64,000 nt of DNA from positions 4,092,001 through 4,156,000 of the forward strand of contig NZ_JADBEB010000001.1 of the NCBI RefSeq assembly GCF_014874095.1. The letters run 5' to 3'. The notes under the pieces are model-generated. The model ran no database searches and was not told the DNA's origin. It saw only the letters and a list, made by a program, of their open reading frames with translations. Numbering within the stretch: position 1 is the first letter of the stretch; each line of letters begins with the position of its first letter. The translations under genes and the position numbers were made by a program. Positions 8,714 to 19,318 of the stretch are shown piece by piece. The DNA comes from Plantactinospora soyae (GTDB lineage: Bacteria > Actinomycetota > Actinomycetes > Mycobacteriales > Micromonosporaceae).

Positions 8714-8883
8714 CCCGCGAGCGTACCGGGCCCTGACCGACAGTCAGAAATTTGTGACCGTCGTCCTACCATCGGTCAGTACACTGTGAATTGACACATC
8801 GTCACACTGCGAGTCGCCGCATCGTCCTCGGTGAGGAGATCCCGCTGGGGAGATGTCGTGAGCGGCACTAGTAAGGGGGCGTC
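8714..8883. promoter_or_regulatory. Divergent control region, TetR gene / ABC exporter
   Basis: A 170-bp spacer between two divergent starts. It has a perfect inverted repeat CTGAC-CGACA-GTCAG at 8733-8747, just upstream of the TetR start, and a second dyad of TGTGA (8785-8789) with TCACA (8802-8806). The first is a plausible autoregulatory operator. A GGGGG ribosome site precedes the ATG at 8884. Operator function is inferred from symmetry and position only. Confidence 0.5.
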
Positions 8884-9810
8884 ATGACCGCTGTCTCGGT
8901 GGCCGGCCTGGTGAAGACCTTCGGGGCCACCCGTGCGCTGGACGAACTGGAGCTGACCGTCCGGACCGGCGAGGTGCACGGGTTCCTCGGGCCGAACGGT
9001 GCGGGCAAGTCCACCACCATCCGGATCCTGCTCGGGCTGCTCCGCAGGGACGCGGGCGAGGTCACCGTACTGGGCGGTGATCCCTGGCGGGACGCCGTCG
9101 GGCTGCACCGCCGGCTGGCGTACGTGCCCGGCGACGTCAACCTCTGGCCGAACCTGTCCGGTGGTGAGGCGATCGACCTCTTCGGCGCGCTGCGCGGCGG
9201 ACTCGACCGGGCGCGCCGCGCCGAGCTGCTGGAACGGTTCGACCTCGACCCGACCAAGAAGTGCCGCACCTACTCGAAGGGCAACCGGCAGAAGGTGGCG
9301 ATCGTCGCGGCGTTCGCCTCCGACGTGGAACTGCTCGTGCTCGACGAGCCGACCTCCGGCCTGGATCCGCTGATGGAGAAGGTGTTCCGGGACTACGTCG
9401 GCGCGCTGCGGAACGCCGGCCGTACGGTGCTGCTCTCCAGCCACGTGATGAGTGAGGTGGAGGCGCTCTGCGACCGGGTCAGCATCATCCGGGCCGGCCG
9501 TACGGTCGAGTCCGGCACCCTGGCCGAGCTGCGCCACCTGACCCGTACGCCGATGACGGTCGAGACCGAGCGGCAGGTCGACGGACTCGCCGACCTGCCG
9601 GGGGTGCACGCGGTCACGGTGACCGGGTCGAGCACCCGGTTCGAGGTCGACGCCGGCACCCTCGATCCGGTGCTGAGCCACCTGGCCCGGTTCGGCGTAC
9701 GCGCGCTGACCAGCACTCCGCCGACCCTGGAGGAGTTGTTCATGCGGCACTACGGCGACGATCTCGACCGGAGCGGTGCGGCGCAGCCGGCGACGGCGGG
9801 TGCCCGATGA
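8884..9810 (+). CDS. ABC transporter ATP-binding protein
   Basis: A cytoplasmic nucleotide-binding subunit of 308 aa. Walker A GPNGAGKST lies at residues 37-45, the signature YSKGNRQKV near 131-139 and Walker B LLVLDEPTSGLDPL near 149-162, then the H-loop LLSSHVMSEVE. The signature is the YSKGN variant common in DrrA/CcmA-type exporters rather than LSGGQ. A C-terminal extension of about 90 residues follows, as in drug-export ATPases. It overlaps the permease gene by ATGA (9807-9810), so the two are translationally coupled. The substrate is unknown; drug or lipid export is typical. Confidence 0.92.
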   Translation: MTAVSVAGLVKTFGATRALDELELTVRTGEVHGFLGPNGAGKSTTIRILLGLLRRDAGEVTVLGGDPWRDAVGLHRRLAYVPGDVNLWPNLSGGEAIDLFGALRGGLDRARRAELLERFDLDPTKKCRTYSKGNRQKVAIVAAFASDVELLVLDEPTSGLDPLMEKVFRDYVGALRNAGRTVLLSSHVMSEVEALCDRVSIIRAGRTVESGTLAELRHLTRTPMTVETERQVDGLADLPGVHAVTVTGSSTRFEVDAGTLDPVLSHLARFGVRALTSTPPTLEELFMRHYGDDLDRSGAAQPATAGAR

Positions 9811-11435
9811 CCGGATTCACCGGCACCGCCGCGCTGACCCGGCTCGCCATCCGGCGGGACCGGACCAGGCTGCTGATCTGGGTACTGGCCATGCCGGCGG
9901 TGACGGCCGCCGTGCTGCAGAGCGTCCGGGGGGTGTACGGGACCGAGCAGGACCGGATCGGGTACGCCACCACCAGCGCCGCCAGCGTCGTCGCCCGGGC
10001 GTTCAACGGTCCCGCCTCCGGACCGAGCCTGGGCGCGGTGGTGACGGCCGAGGCGTACACCATGTTGGCCCTGCTCGCCGCGTTGCTGAGCACCTTCGCG
10101 GTGATCCGGCACACCCGGCAGAACGAGGAGACCGGCCGGGCGGAACTGCTCGGCTCGGCCGTGGTCGGCCGGCACGCCCTGCTCTCCGCCGCGCTGCTCA
10201 CCACGCTGGCGGCGAACGTCCTCAGCGGGCTGCTGCTGAGCCTGGTCCTCGTCGCCGATGGACTGCCGTTGTCCGGTTCGCTGGCCCTCGGCACGGCGAT
10301 CGGCGGGATCGGTGTCGCCTTCGCCGCGGTGGCCGCGGTCGCCGCCCAGGTCTCGGGTACGGCCCGGGGCGCGAACGGCATCGCATCGGCCGCCGTCGGG
10401 CTCGCCTTCCTGCTCCGCGCCGCCGGGGACGCCTGGGGTGAGGTCAGCGCGGACGGACTGCGGGTGACCAGCGCCTGGCCGTCCTGGCTGTCCCCGTTGG
10501 GCTGGGCGAACCAGATCCGGCCCTTCGACGGTGACCGGTGGTGGGTCGCGGCGCTGACCGCCGGGCTCTGCGCGGCGGCCGTCGGGCTCGCCTTCACGCT
10601 CACCGGTCGGCGCGACCTCGGCAGCGGGCTGCTGGCGGTCCGCCGGGGCCCGGCGGTGGCGGTACGCCACCTGCTCAGTCCGGTGGGCCTGGCCTGGCGG
10701 TTGCAGCGCGGTGTCCTGCTCGGCTGGGCGATCGGGGTCGCCGTGATGGGGCTGGCGATGGGCTCGGTGGGCAACGAACTGGAGAGCTTCGTGGGGGAGA
10801 ACGAGGCCGCCTCGGAGCTGATCGCCCAGCTCGGCGGCACCGACGTACTGGTCGACGCGTTCCTCGGCACCATGATGGCCATGTTCGCGCTCGCGGTGGC
10901 CGGCTACGCGGTCCAGTCCGTGCTGCGGCTGCGCGCCGAGGAGGCCGCCGGAACCCTGGAGGGGGTGTTGGCGACGGCGGTCAGCCGGCCGGGTTGGCTA
11001 CTGAGCCACCTGCTCTGGGCCGGGATCGGCACCGTCGCACTGCTGGCGGTCGCCGGGGCGAGCACCGGGCTGGGGTACGGACTGGTCACCGGGGACGTAC
11101 CGGGTGAGCTGGCCCGGCTCACCGCCGCCGGGCTGCTACAGGCGCCGGCCGCGCTGGTCCTGGCCGGTCTGGTCGCGCTGTTGTTCGGGCTGCTGCCCCG
11201 GCTGGCGGTGGCGCTGTCCTGGTCGGCCTTCCTGGTCTGCGTGCTGCTCGGCCAGCTCGGCGCGCTGCTGGAGCTGCCGCAGGCGGTGCTGAACGTCTCG
11301 CCCTTCACCCACCTGCCGGCGGTGCCGGCCGCCGATCCGGCCGCCGTGCCGCTGGTCACCCTGTTGCTGGTCGCGGTGGCGCTGGCCGGCCTGGGAATGG
11401 CGCTGTTCCGCCGCCGTGACCTGGCGATCGGCTGA
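9807..11435 (+). CDS. ABC-2-type exporter permease, double-length
   Basis: A protein of 542 aa with about twelve predicted membrane helices in two halves (residues about 20-260 and 290-540), like the fused permeases of actinobacterial antibiotic exporters (tetronasin type). Each half starts with a cytoplasmic amphipathic stretch (TRLAIRRDRTRLLIWVLAMP and, later, AWRLQRGVLLGWAIGVAVM), pointing to internal duplication. It forms the membrane pore for the ATPase encoded just upstream, with a 4-bp overlap. A bidirectional hairpin follows the stop. Confidence 0.88.
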   Translation: MTGFTGTAALTRLAIRRDRTRLLIWVLAMPAVTAAVLQSVRGVYGTEQDRIGYATTSAASVVARAFNGPASGPSLGAVVTAEAYTMLALLAALLSTFAVIRHTRQNEETGRAELLGSAVVGRHALLSAALLTTLAANVLSGLLLSLVLVADGLPLSGSLALGTAIGGIGVAFAAVAAVAAQVSGTARGANGIASAAVGLAFLLRAAGDAWGEVSADGLRVTSAWPSWLSPLGWANQIRPFDGDRWWVAALTAGLCAAAVGLAFTLTGRRDLGSGLLAVRRGPAVAVRHLLSPVGLAWRLQRGVLLGWAIGVAVMGLAMGSVGNELESFVGENEAASELIAQLGGTDVLVDAFLGTMMAMFALAVAGYAVQSVLRLRAEEAAGTLEGVLATAVSRPGWLLSHLLWAGIGTVALLAVAGASTGLGYGLVTGDVPGELARLTAAGLLQAPAALVLAGLVALLFGLLPRLAVALSWSAFLVCVLLGQLGALLELPQAVLNVSPFTHLPAVPAADPAAVPLVTLLLVAVALAGLGMALFRRRDLAIG

Positions 11436-11458
11436 CCGCACCGGCTCGCCCGGCCCGG

Positions 11459-11506
11459 GTACGCCGAAGTCCCCGTCCACCGGTGGTGGCGGGGGCTTCG
11501 GCGTAC
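11459..11506. terminator. Bidirectional hairpin between ABC permease and sigB
   Basis: GTACGCCGAAG at 11459-11469 pairs perfectly with CTTCGGCGTAC at 11496-11506, and the inner bases (CCCCG and CCACC with GGTGG and CGGGG) continue the stem with small bulges. It lies between convergent genes and ends 3 bases before the sigB stop codon. Confidence 0.75.
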
Positions 11507-11509
11507 GGC

Positions 11510-12589
<1,080 letters not shown>

Positions 12590-12870
12590 CTGTCGCCTCC
12601 CCGCTTCGACAAAGTGACGCCTCCCAGCGGAATACCTCGCTGGTGACAACCAGCTTGGCCGTTGGGGCGTGAAGCCGGGGTGAGGAGACCGTCGGGTTGG
12701 CATGAATCCGGGAGAGAACCGGGGAGCGGATTGTTCGGCTTCCTGGTGCTTCAGCCGGATTTGTGGCGGGCGATCGTCCGGGGACGGGCTTGCCGGCGGT
12801 GGCTACTGTGCCAGCCGGCCAGCCGGGTACCGACGGGGCCGGGGGCGCGATCGAGGCACGGATGGAGGAC

Positions 12871-13662
12871 ATGGTGGTCTTCAAACGGTTGATGCAGGCG
12901 ATGGGCGTGGGCGGTCCGTCGGTCGAGACGGTGCTGACCAATCCGAACTGCCGGCCCGGCGGTCAGCTGGAGGGGCAGATCCACGTCGCCGGCGGTGACC
13001 ATCCGGTGGACATCGAGTACGTCTCGCTGGGCCTGGTCACCCGGGTCGAGGTGGAGAGCGGCGACAGCGAGTACAGCAGCACCCAGGAGTTCCACCGCCA
13101 GCGGGCGACCGGCCCGTTCCGGCTGGAGAGCGGAGCACGGCGCGACATCCCGTTCCGCTTCGACGTGCCGTGGGAGACCCCGATCACCGAGATCGGCGGC
13201 CGGCACCTGCACGGCATGACCATGGGGCTGCGGACCGAGCTGGAGGTGGCCCGCGCGGTGGACAAGGGCGACCTCGACCCGGTCGCGGTCTATCCGCTGC
13301 CGGCGCAGGAGCGCATCCTGAACGCCCTCACCCAGCTCGGTTTCCGGTTCACCCGGGCCGACGTCGAGCGCGGACACATCTACGGCGTCCAGCAGTCGCT
13401 GCCGTTCTACCAGGAGATCGAGTTCTATCCCGCCCCCCAGTACGCCCGGGCGATCAACCAGCTGGAGCTGACGTTCGTCGCCACGCCGCAGCAGTTGCAG
13501 ATCGTGCTGGAGCTGGACAAGCGGGGTGGGCTGTTCACCGAGGGCCGCGATGCGTTCGGCCGGTTCAGTCTGGACCACGCCACCGCCGACCGGACCGACT
13601 GGACCAGCCAGCTCGACGGCTGGTTGCGCCAGTCGCTACAGAAGCGCGGCCTGTCCTTCTGA
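12871..13662 (+). CDS. Spo0M-like sporulation-control protein (arrestin fold)
   Basis: A protein of 263 aa matching the Spo0M family in length and motifs: an N-terminal arrestin-like beta sandwich (GGQLEGQIHVAGGDHPVDIE, then YVSLGLVTRVEVE) and the second sandwich containing LGFRFTRADVERGHI and LPFYQEIEFYP. In Bacillus, Spo0M influences entry into sporulation and cytoskeletal behaviour; in actinomycetes its role is undefined. The ATG at 12871 lies just after a GGAGGAC ribosome site, and the next codon GTG is an equally spaced alternative. It is divergent from sigB with 281 bp between, hinting at shared stress or developmental control. Confidence 0.82.
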   Translation: MVVFKRLMQAMGVGGPSVETVLTNPNCRPGGQLEGQIHVAGGDHPVDIEYVSLGLVTRVEVESGDSEYSSTQEFHRQRATGPFRLESGARRDIPFRFDVPWETPITEIGGRHLHGMTMGLRTELEVARAVDKGDLDPVAVYPLPAQERILNALTQLGFRFTRADVERGHIYGVQQSLPFYQEIEFYPAPQYARAINQLELTFVATPQQLQIVLELDKRGGLFTEGRDAFGRFSLDHATADRTDWTSQLDGWLRQSLQKRGLSF

Positions 13663-13680
13663 GCCTGGGCGCCGCCGGGT

Positions 13681-14103
13681 TCAGAGGTCGAGCAGCACCG
13701 TACGTGGGCCGACGTTCACGCTCTCGACCAGCATGTGGGTCCGGAACCGGCCGGTCTCCACCTTGGCACCACGGAGCCGGAGCGCCTCGACGAACGCGGT
13801 CACCAGCGGCTCGGCCAGTTCGGCCGGGGCGGCGGCACCCCAACTCGGCCGGCGCCCCTTGCGGGCGTCGCCGTACAGGGTGAACTGGCTGACCACCAGC
13901 AGCGGTGCGCCGACGTCCGAGGCGGACCGCTCGTCGTCCAGGATCCGCAGCTCGTGCACCTTCCGGGCCATGGTCTCGGCGGTCGCCGGAGTGTCCGAGT
14001 GGGTCACCCCGAGCAGTACCAGCAGGCCGTCGGAGATCGCCCCGACCACCTCGCCGTCCACCGTCACGCTGGCCCGGCCGACCGTCTGCACCACCGCCCG
14101 CAC
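13681..14103 (-). CDS. dtd: D-aminoacyl-tRNA deacylase
   Basis: A protein of 140 aa, the usual DTD length. It has the two active-site motifs: SQFTLYGD (chiral pocket, about residues 78-85) and the C-terminal Gly-cisPro loop NVGPRT. It hydrolyses D-amino acids (and glycine) mis-loaded on tRNA in the cytoplasm. The GTG start at 14103 gives [13 protein letters not shown], the expected N-terminus. It starts 5 bases after the stop of the methyltransferase gene on the same strand, so the two form one operon. Confidence 0.93.
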   Translation of the reverse strand: MRAVVQTVGRASVTVDGEVVGAISDGLLVLLGVTHSDTPATAETMARKVHELRILDDERSASDVGAPLLVVSQFTLYGDARKGRRPSWGAAAPAELAEPLVTAFVEALRLRGAKVETGRFRTHMLVESVNVGPRTVLLDL

Positions 14104-14108
14104 GACGG

Positions 14109-15602
14109 TCAGTCTGCCACGGGCGCGAGAACGCCGCGCTCGACCAGGTGCGCGATGATCGGCCCGGCCGCGTCGGCAAGATCCTCCGCCGGTACGTCGT
14201 GCGCGATCGCCAGCACCGCGAGCTGCTCGCGCAGCGCCACCTGCCCGTTGGCCCCGCCGACCAGGGCGAGCACCAGCGGATCGACCTCCTCGGTCCAGCG
14301 CAGCCCGTGCGGCTGGACGAGTACCTGCCGGTCCACCGCCCAGCCCTCGTCGCCCATCGTCGCCTCCTGACGCAGGCGCAGCCCGTCGACCGCCCGGAAC
14401 CGGGTGGCCAGCAGCGCGTCGTCGTCGCGGGCCCGCAGCCAGTCCTGTCGATCGAACCAGGCGGCGATCTGCTCGCCCATCGGCGGCTGCACCACCTGCC
14501 GAAGGTCCTCGATCCGGACCACCGGATCGGTGTGGCCGGCCCGACGCAGGTTCACCACGCCGAAGCCGACCGCCTCCACCTTCTGCGCGTCGAACCAGTC
14601 CAGCCAGGCCGCCGCCCGGTGCGGATCGGCGGCCTCGCTGGCGTCGGCCAGCCACAGGTCGACGTACGCCATCGGATCGGCGACCTCGCGCTGGATCACC
14701 CAGGCGTCCAGGCCGGTACCCGCGAACCAGCCGGCCACCCGCTCGCCCCAGTCCTCCCCGGCCACGTGCAGCCAGTTGGCCAGGTACTGCATCGTGCCGC
14801 CCTCGGTGAGCAGGCCCGGGGCGGCGGCGGCCAGCTCGGCGGCGACCCCGTCCCCGACCCGGCCCGAGTCGCGGTAGCTGTGCGTGGTGGTTCCGGGGCC
14901 GACCACGAACGGCGGGTTGCTCACCACCAGGTCGAACCGGCGACCGGCGACAGGGCTGACGAGATCACCCTGAAGCAGCTCCCAGCGGTGTCCGTTCAAC
15001 GCGGCCGTGGTCGCCGCGAACCGCAGCGACCGGTCGGAGACGTCGGTGGCGGTGACCGAGCGGGCGTGCTCGGCCAGGTGCAGGGCCTGCACACCGCTGC
15101 CGGTACCGAGGTCGAGCGCGCTGCCGACCGGGCGCCGGATCGTCGCACCGACCAGGGTGGTGGTGGCCCCGCCGATCCCGAGTACGTGGTCGGCGGGGAG
15201 CGGCAGGCCGGGCCGGGCGCTCGCGGGCACGTCCGAGAGCACCCACCAGGAGTCACCGTACGGCTCCAGGTCGATGGCCTGCCGAAGGCCGGAGTCGACC
15301 CGTTCGACCAGGCCGGCGGCGAGCGCGTCCGCCAGGGGCAGCGGTGCGAGCGCCGCCCGTACGGCCGGCTCCGGCTCGGTCTGGCCGCAGACGAAGAGCC
15401 GGATCAGCGTGTCGAGCGGGTCACGTTCCCCGGTGGCCCGCAGCGCCGCCCGGAAGTCGTTCCGGGCCATCGCGCTGGTCGCCTGCGGCCCGAGCCGCTC
15501 CGCGATGCCGCTCGACGTGTACGCCGCGCCGAGCAGGGCCTGCCGGAGCTGGTCCACCCCAGCGGGTGACAGCAGCATGTCGTCTCCGTCCACGGCGTCC
15601 AT
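14109..15602 (-). CDS. SAM-dependent methyltransferase with N5-glutamine-MTase motif
   Basis: A protein of 497 aa. After an N-terminal domain of about 150 residues, a Rossmann methyltransferase fold begins: [17 protein letters not shown] binds SAM, TATDVS is the acidic loop, and [10 protein letters not shown] is the [N/D]PPY/F motif of enzymes that methylate amide, amine or guanine nitrogens. A C-terminal domain of about 170 residues follows, the DUF7059-MTase-DUF7782 layout of actinobacteria as I recall it. The substrate is not known; a ribosomal protein, rRNA or release-factor-like target fits the motif and the operon with dtd. A later in-frame start ([10 protein letters not shown]) is possible. 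Confidence 0.8.
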   Translation of the reverse strand: MDAVDGDDMLLSPAGVDQLRQALLGAAYTSSGIAERLGPQATSAMARNDFRAALRATGERDPLDTLIRLFVCGQTEPEPAVRAALAPLPLADALAAGLVERVDSGLRQAIDLEPYGDSWWVLSDVPASARPGLPLPADHVLGIGGATTTLVGATIRRPVGSALDLGTGSGVQALHLAEHARSVTATDVSDRSLRFAATTAALNGHRWELLQGDLVSPVAGRRFDLVVSNPPFVVGPGTTTHSYRDSGRVGDGVAAELAAAAPGLLTEGGTMQYLANWLHVAGEDWGERVAGWFAGTGLDAWVIQREVADPMAYVDLWLADASEAADPHRAAAWLDWFDAQKVEAVGFGVVNLRRAGHTDPVVRIEDLRQVVQPPMGEQIAAWFDRQDWLRARDDDALLATRFRAVDGLRLRQEATMGDEGWAVDRQVLVQPHGLRWTEEVDPLVLALVGGANGQVALREQLAVLAIAHDVPAEDLADAAGPIIAHLVERGVLAPVAD

Positions 15603-15700
15603 CCTGCCGGTCGCCCGTACCGGGCCTGCCCGCAACCCCCGTAGATGCCCGGCCGGAACCACCCCGTCGGGGGGTGACCGGCGGGTAACCGGCCGGCGAC

Positions 15701-16693
15701 CTATCCGGCGTACGCCTCGTCCACCGCCGGTGGCGGCGGCGCGGTGGACCGCTGCGGCGCGGGGCCGGCGGGCGTCGGGTACCAGGGCAGTACGGTCGGC
15801 AGCCGGCGACGGCGGGCGAGCCAGAGCACCACCCCGGTGTACGCGGCGTGCACCACCACGCTGACCACGAACATCTCCCAGGGGGCGTCGGCGGCCGTCT
15901 CCTCGGCGGCGAGTTGGCCGAGCGCGGCGGAGCCGACGAAGGCGATCACGTTGTTCACCACGTGCAGGGTGATCGCCGCCTCCAGCCCACCGGTGCGGAT
16001 GGTCAACCAGCCGGTCAGGCCCGCCATGATCATCAGATCGACGAAGCCCCACCGGGTACCCCAGCCGTGTGCCGCCGCGAACAGCACCGCCTGGACGGCG
16101 ATCGCCGGCCACGGCGTACGGAGGAACGCCCCGACCGCCTGGAGCAGCCAGCCCCGGAAGACGTACTCCTCGGCGGCCGCCTGGAGCGGCACCAGCGCAA
16201 GCAGCACGGCCACGGCGCCGAGGAAGCCGGCCCAGCCCGGCCATCCGCCGTCGACCGACCCGCCCTCGTCCGCGTTCCCGGTCAACGTGAGCAGTCCGAG
16301 ACCCCCACCGAGCAGCGCCAGCACGGTCGGCACGGCGACCAGGGCGCAGACACCGAGCCAGCGCCAGCGCAGCCGTCCGAGTACCGACGACACCGTCCCC
16401 ACCGGGCGGGCCTGCACCCATCCGGCCGCGAGCAGCACCAGCGGCAGCGCCACGGCGATGCCGGCCAGCAGCAGTACGAGGTCGCCGAGCGGCCCCCAGG
16501 TGGGCAGGCCGTCGGCGCCGTTCGGCCGGTCGGCGAGTTCGCCGGCCGAGAATGCGACGCCGGTCAGCAGGCAGAGCACCATGAAGGTGCCGCCCAGGAT
16601 CAGCACGCTGCCGAGCACCGGTCGCCACCAGTCGTGCCGCTCGGTCCGGGCCAGCCGGTGGTACGGCGTACCCGGTGGGGGTGGGGTCATCAT
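15701..16693 (-). CDS. CPBP-family intramembrane metalloprotease (Abi/Rce1-like)
   Basis: A protein of 330 aa with about eight membrane helices. The three CPBP motifs are present in order: AEEYVFRGW (EExxxR), VLFAAAHGW (FxxxH) and ITLHVVNNVIAF (HxxxN). The glutamates and histidines bind zinc in the membrane plane. Relatives cleave prenylated proteins in eukaryotes or take part in bacteriocin self-immunity and regulated proteolysis; no partner is visible here. It has a proline-rich cytoplasmic tail (STAPPPPAVDE). ATG codons at 16693 and 16690 are adjacent alternatives. It is divergent from the histidine kinase gene. Confidence 0.88.
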   Translation of the reverse strand: MMTPPPPGTPYHRLARTERHDWWRPVLGSVLILGGTFMVLCLLTGVAFSAGELADRPNGADGLPTWGPLGDLVLLLAGIAVALPLVLLAAGWVQARPVGTVSSVLGRLRWRWLGVCALVAVPTVLALLGGGLGLLTLTGNADEGGSVDGGWPGWAGFLGAVAVLLALVPLQAAAEEYVFRGWLLQAVGAFLRTPWPAIAVQAVLFAAAHGWGTRWGFVDLMIMAGLTGWLTIRTGGLEAAITLHVVNNVIAFVGSAALGQLAAEETAADAPWEMFVVSVVVHAAYTGVVLWLARRRRLPTVLPWYPTPAGPAPQRSTAPPPPAVDEAYAG

Positions 16694-16876
16694 GCGGTCC
16701 AGCCTGCCGGCCGCGCGTGGGTCGGGCATCGTCCGCCGTTGCGAGCCGGCCCCCGCTCCTGCGGCATAGCCAGGCCCGCACCTTGGGGGCAGTGCGACTA
16801 GAACCTGAGGTATAGCCCGGCCACCACCGCCAGCGGATGTGCCGGGCGGGTCGGCGGTCCTATCGTCGGAGCCGTC

Positions 16877-19318
16877 ATGAGACTGGTCCGGGACTGGCTG
16901 CTGCCGGTGGTGCTGGCCGGGGCGCAACTGGCGTACTGGCCGGGCTCCCGGCTGGGCGGTGGTGGCCCGGTCGACCCGGAGTTGGTCGCCGGCCTGGTGG
17001 CGACCGTCGGATGCGCGGTCGCGCTGGGCTGGCGCCGCCACGCGCCGGTGTTGGCGCTGGGCGCCGTCCTGCTCGCCCAGGCCCTGGGCCGGCTCGCGGT
17101 GGACCCCGACGCGCTGCTCGTGGTCGTCAGCGCGGACGTGATCGCGCTCTACTCGGTGGCGGTACGCCGGCCGCTCCGGATCGCCGGTCCGGCGGTCGCC
17201 GTCGCCTTCGCCCAGACGGCGGTGCTGGGCCTGCTGGTCTACGGGTTCGGCGCCACCTACCTGGGCGAGGTGCTGTTGGGGCTGGCGGTGTATCCGGTGA
17301 CGCTGGGCCTCGGGCGGAGCCGCCGGCGGTGGCACGCCGCCCGGACCGCCGCCGCGCAGCGGCTCGCCGAGGCCGAGGCGGACCGGCAGCGGGCGGCCAG
17401 CACCGAACGGCACCGGCTGGCCCGGGAACTGCACGACGTCAGCGCCCACCACCTGACCGCGATCGTGGTGACGGCGGGAGCGGCGCTCCGGCTCGCCGAC
17501 CGCCGCCCGGAACTCGTCGCCGAGGCGGTCGGGTTCTCGGCGCGTACCGGCCGGGAGACGCTGACCGCGTTGCACCGGTTGGTGGCGGTGATCCGCAGCG
17601 CCGAGCAGCAGGACCGCCGGCCCCTGGAGGTACGGCTCGCGGAACTCGCCGACGGCTTCCGGCGACTGGGGCAACCGGTGCGGGTCGAACCGGACCCGAT
17701 CCCGGTGGAGCAGCCCGAACTTCCGCCGGCGGTCGCCGAGGCGGTGTACGGGATCGCCCGGGAGGCGCTCACGAACGCCCTGCGGCACGCGCCGGGTTCC
17801 GCCGTCCGGCTGCGGATCGCCCGCCATCCGGCCTCGGTGCAGATCGTGGTGGGCGACGAGGGTGGCGGCGTACCGGGGAAGGCGGCGGAACTCGGCTCGG
17901 GGCGGGGCGTACCGGGGATGCGGGACCGGGCCGCCTCGCTGGGCGGGACGCTGACCGCCGGCCCGGAGGCGACGGGTTGGCGGGTCCGGGCGACGCTTCC
18001 GCTGGCCGCTCCGGTCGGGTCCGCCGGTCGACCGGGCTGGCGTCGTCCGAGCTGGGCACGGGTGGTGGACGCCCTCGTCGTACTGGGCGTGCTGGCGCTC
18101 ACGGTCGCCCCGGTGCTGCCGGTCGACGGGTCGGCAGGGGCCGGATCCGGTTCCGCCGGGCTGCTGGTGGGGCTGGTGATGGCGGCGCACGCCGTACCGC
18201 TGCTGTGGCGGCGTCGCCGGCCCTGGGCAGCGCTGTCCGGGGTGCTCGGCAGCGCCGCGCTGTGGCCGGTCGCCGTCGTCGGCGTGCCGTTGCCGGGGGA
18301 GTCGGCCGAGGTGCTGGTCGCCGGGGCGATCTGCGAGTTCGTCGTGGTCTACGCGGTCGCCGGGTACGCCCGCCCGGCCCCGAACACGCTGCTGGCGATA
18401 CCGGTCACGGCGCTGAGCCTCGCCGCCGCGTTGACGGCGTCGGCCGCAGTCGACGGCTCGATGGCCGGTCAGCCGGTCCGGCCCGACGCCCCGATGACCG
18501 AAGAACTGGGTCTGCTGGTCACGCTGTTGTACGTACTTCCCGGATGGCTGGCCATGGCGGGCGTGCTGACGGTTCCGCTCGGCGCGGTCTGGTTGCTCGG
18601 TGCCGCGCTCCGGCGGCGCCGGACCGGAGTCCTGGCCCGTGAGGCGGACGCGGTGGCCCGGACGGCCGCGAGCGCGGTCGAGGCGGCCCGGTGGGAACGG
18701 GCCCGGATCGCCGCCGGGCTGCGCGCCGCCGTCCTGGACCGGGCCGGGCAGGTGGTGGCGGCCGCCGACGAGGGCCGGCTGGACGTGGTGGTGGAGCGGG
18801 CCCGGTCCACCCTCACCGCGATGCGTGGCCTGCTCGACACCCTGCGGGCGGACGCCGGAGCGGAGCGCCGGGCTCCGCAGCCGACGGTCGGGGCGATCGC
18901 GCGGCTCTGCGCGGACCAGCGGGCGGCCGGGCGGCTGGTCGAGGCGTCCGTGCCGGTGGCGCCGGGTCCGCTGCCGGCGGACGTGGACGTGTCCGCGTAC
19001 CGGGTCGTCGAGCTCGCCCTGGCCGCCGGGGACCCCGGACCGATCGCCGTCGATCTCCGGTACGGTGACGGCGGCCTGCGGATCGTGGTGGCCGGCGCGC
19101 CGTCCGCCACCGATCCGGTGATCGTGGCGGGGCTGCGGGCCCGGGTCGGCGCGCTCGGCGGCGAGGTGGCGGTGGACGTACCGGCCGGCCGACTCGACGT
19201 GTGGCTGCCGACGCCCGTACCGGCACCGCCGGGTCGGGTCGGTTCCGGCCGGCGGCCGGTCGGTTCCGGCCGCCTGTCGATCGGGGACGAGGAGGTGGCG
19301 ACATCGTCGTCCGGATAA
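16877..19318 (+). CDS. NarL-type sensor histidine kinase fused to a second, degenerate kinase half
   Basis: A protein of 813 aa. The first half has about five membrane helices (residues 5-145), a coiled HisKA_3 segment with the phospho-acceptor in RELHDVSAHH (His186), the N-box REALTNALRHA (about 295-305) and the G-boxes DEGGGV and GRGVPGMRDRAASLGG. A second membrane domain (about 385-570) follows, then a copy of the same layout in which ERARIAAGLRAAVLDRAG aligns with ERHRLARELHDVSAHH, but Arg616 replaces the histidine. The N-box equivalent (YRVVELALAAG) has lost its Asn. The second half therefore looks unable to phosphorylate or bind ATP and may sense or scaffold. The stop codon overlaps the response-regulator start (TAATG). 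Confidence 0.85.
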   Translation: MRLVRDWLLPVVLAGAQLAYWPGSRLGGGGPVDPELVAGLVATVGCAVALGWRRHAPVLALGAVLLAQALGRLAVDPDALLVVVSADVIALYSVAVRRPLRIAGPAVAVAFAQTAVLGLLVYGFGATYLGEVLLGLAVYPVTLGLGRSRRRWHAARTAAAQRLAEAEADRQRAASTERHRLARELHDVSAHHLTAIVVTAGAALRLADRRPELVAEAVGFSARTGRETLTALHRLVAVIRSAEQQDRRPLEVRLAELADGFRRLGQPVRVEPDPIPVEQPELPPAVAEAVYGIAREALTNALRHAPGSAVRLRIARHPASVQIVVGDEGGGVPGKAAELGSGRGVPGMRDRAASLGGTLTAGPEATGWRVRATLPLAAPVGSAGRPGWRRPSWARVVDALVVLGVLALTVAPVLPVDGSAGAGSGSAGLLVGLVMAAHAVPLLWRRRRPWAALSGVLGSAALWPVAVVGVPLPGESAEVLVAGAICEFVVVYAVAGYARPAPNTLLAIPVTALSLAAALTASAAVDGSMAGQPVRPDAPMTEELGLLVTLLYVLPGWLAMAGVLTVPLGAVWLLGAALRRRRTGVLAREADAVARTAASAVEAARWERARIAAGLRAAVLDRAGQVVAAADEGRLDVVVERARSTLTAMRGLLDTLRADAGAERRAPQPTVGAIARLCADQRAAGRLVEASVPVAPGPLPADVDVSAYRVVELALAAGDPGPIAVDLRYGDGGLRIVVAGAPSATDPVIVAGLRARVGALGGEVAVDVPAGRLDVWLPTPVPAPPGRVGSGRRPVGSGRLSIGDEEVATSSSG

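Noticed and set aside
8791-8796. TTGACA as a -35 element for the ABC exporter operon
   Set aside because: No acceptable -10 hexamer lies 16-19 bases downstream, where the sequence is GC-rich.
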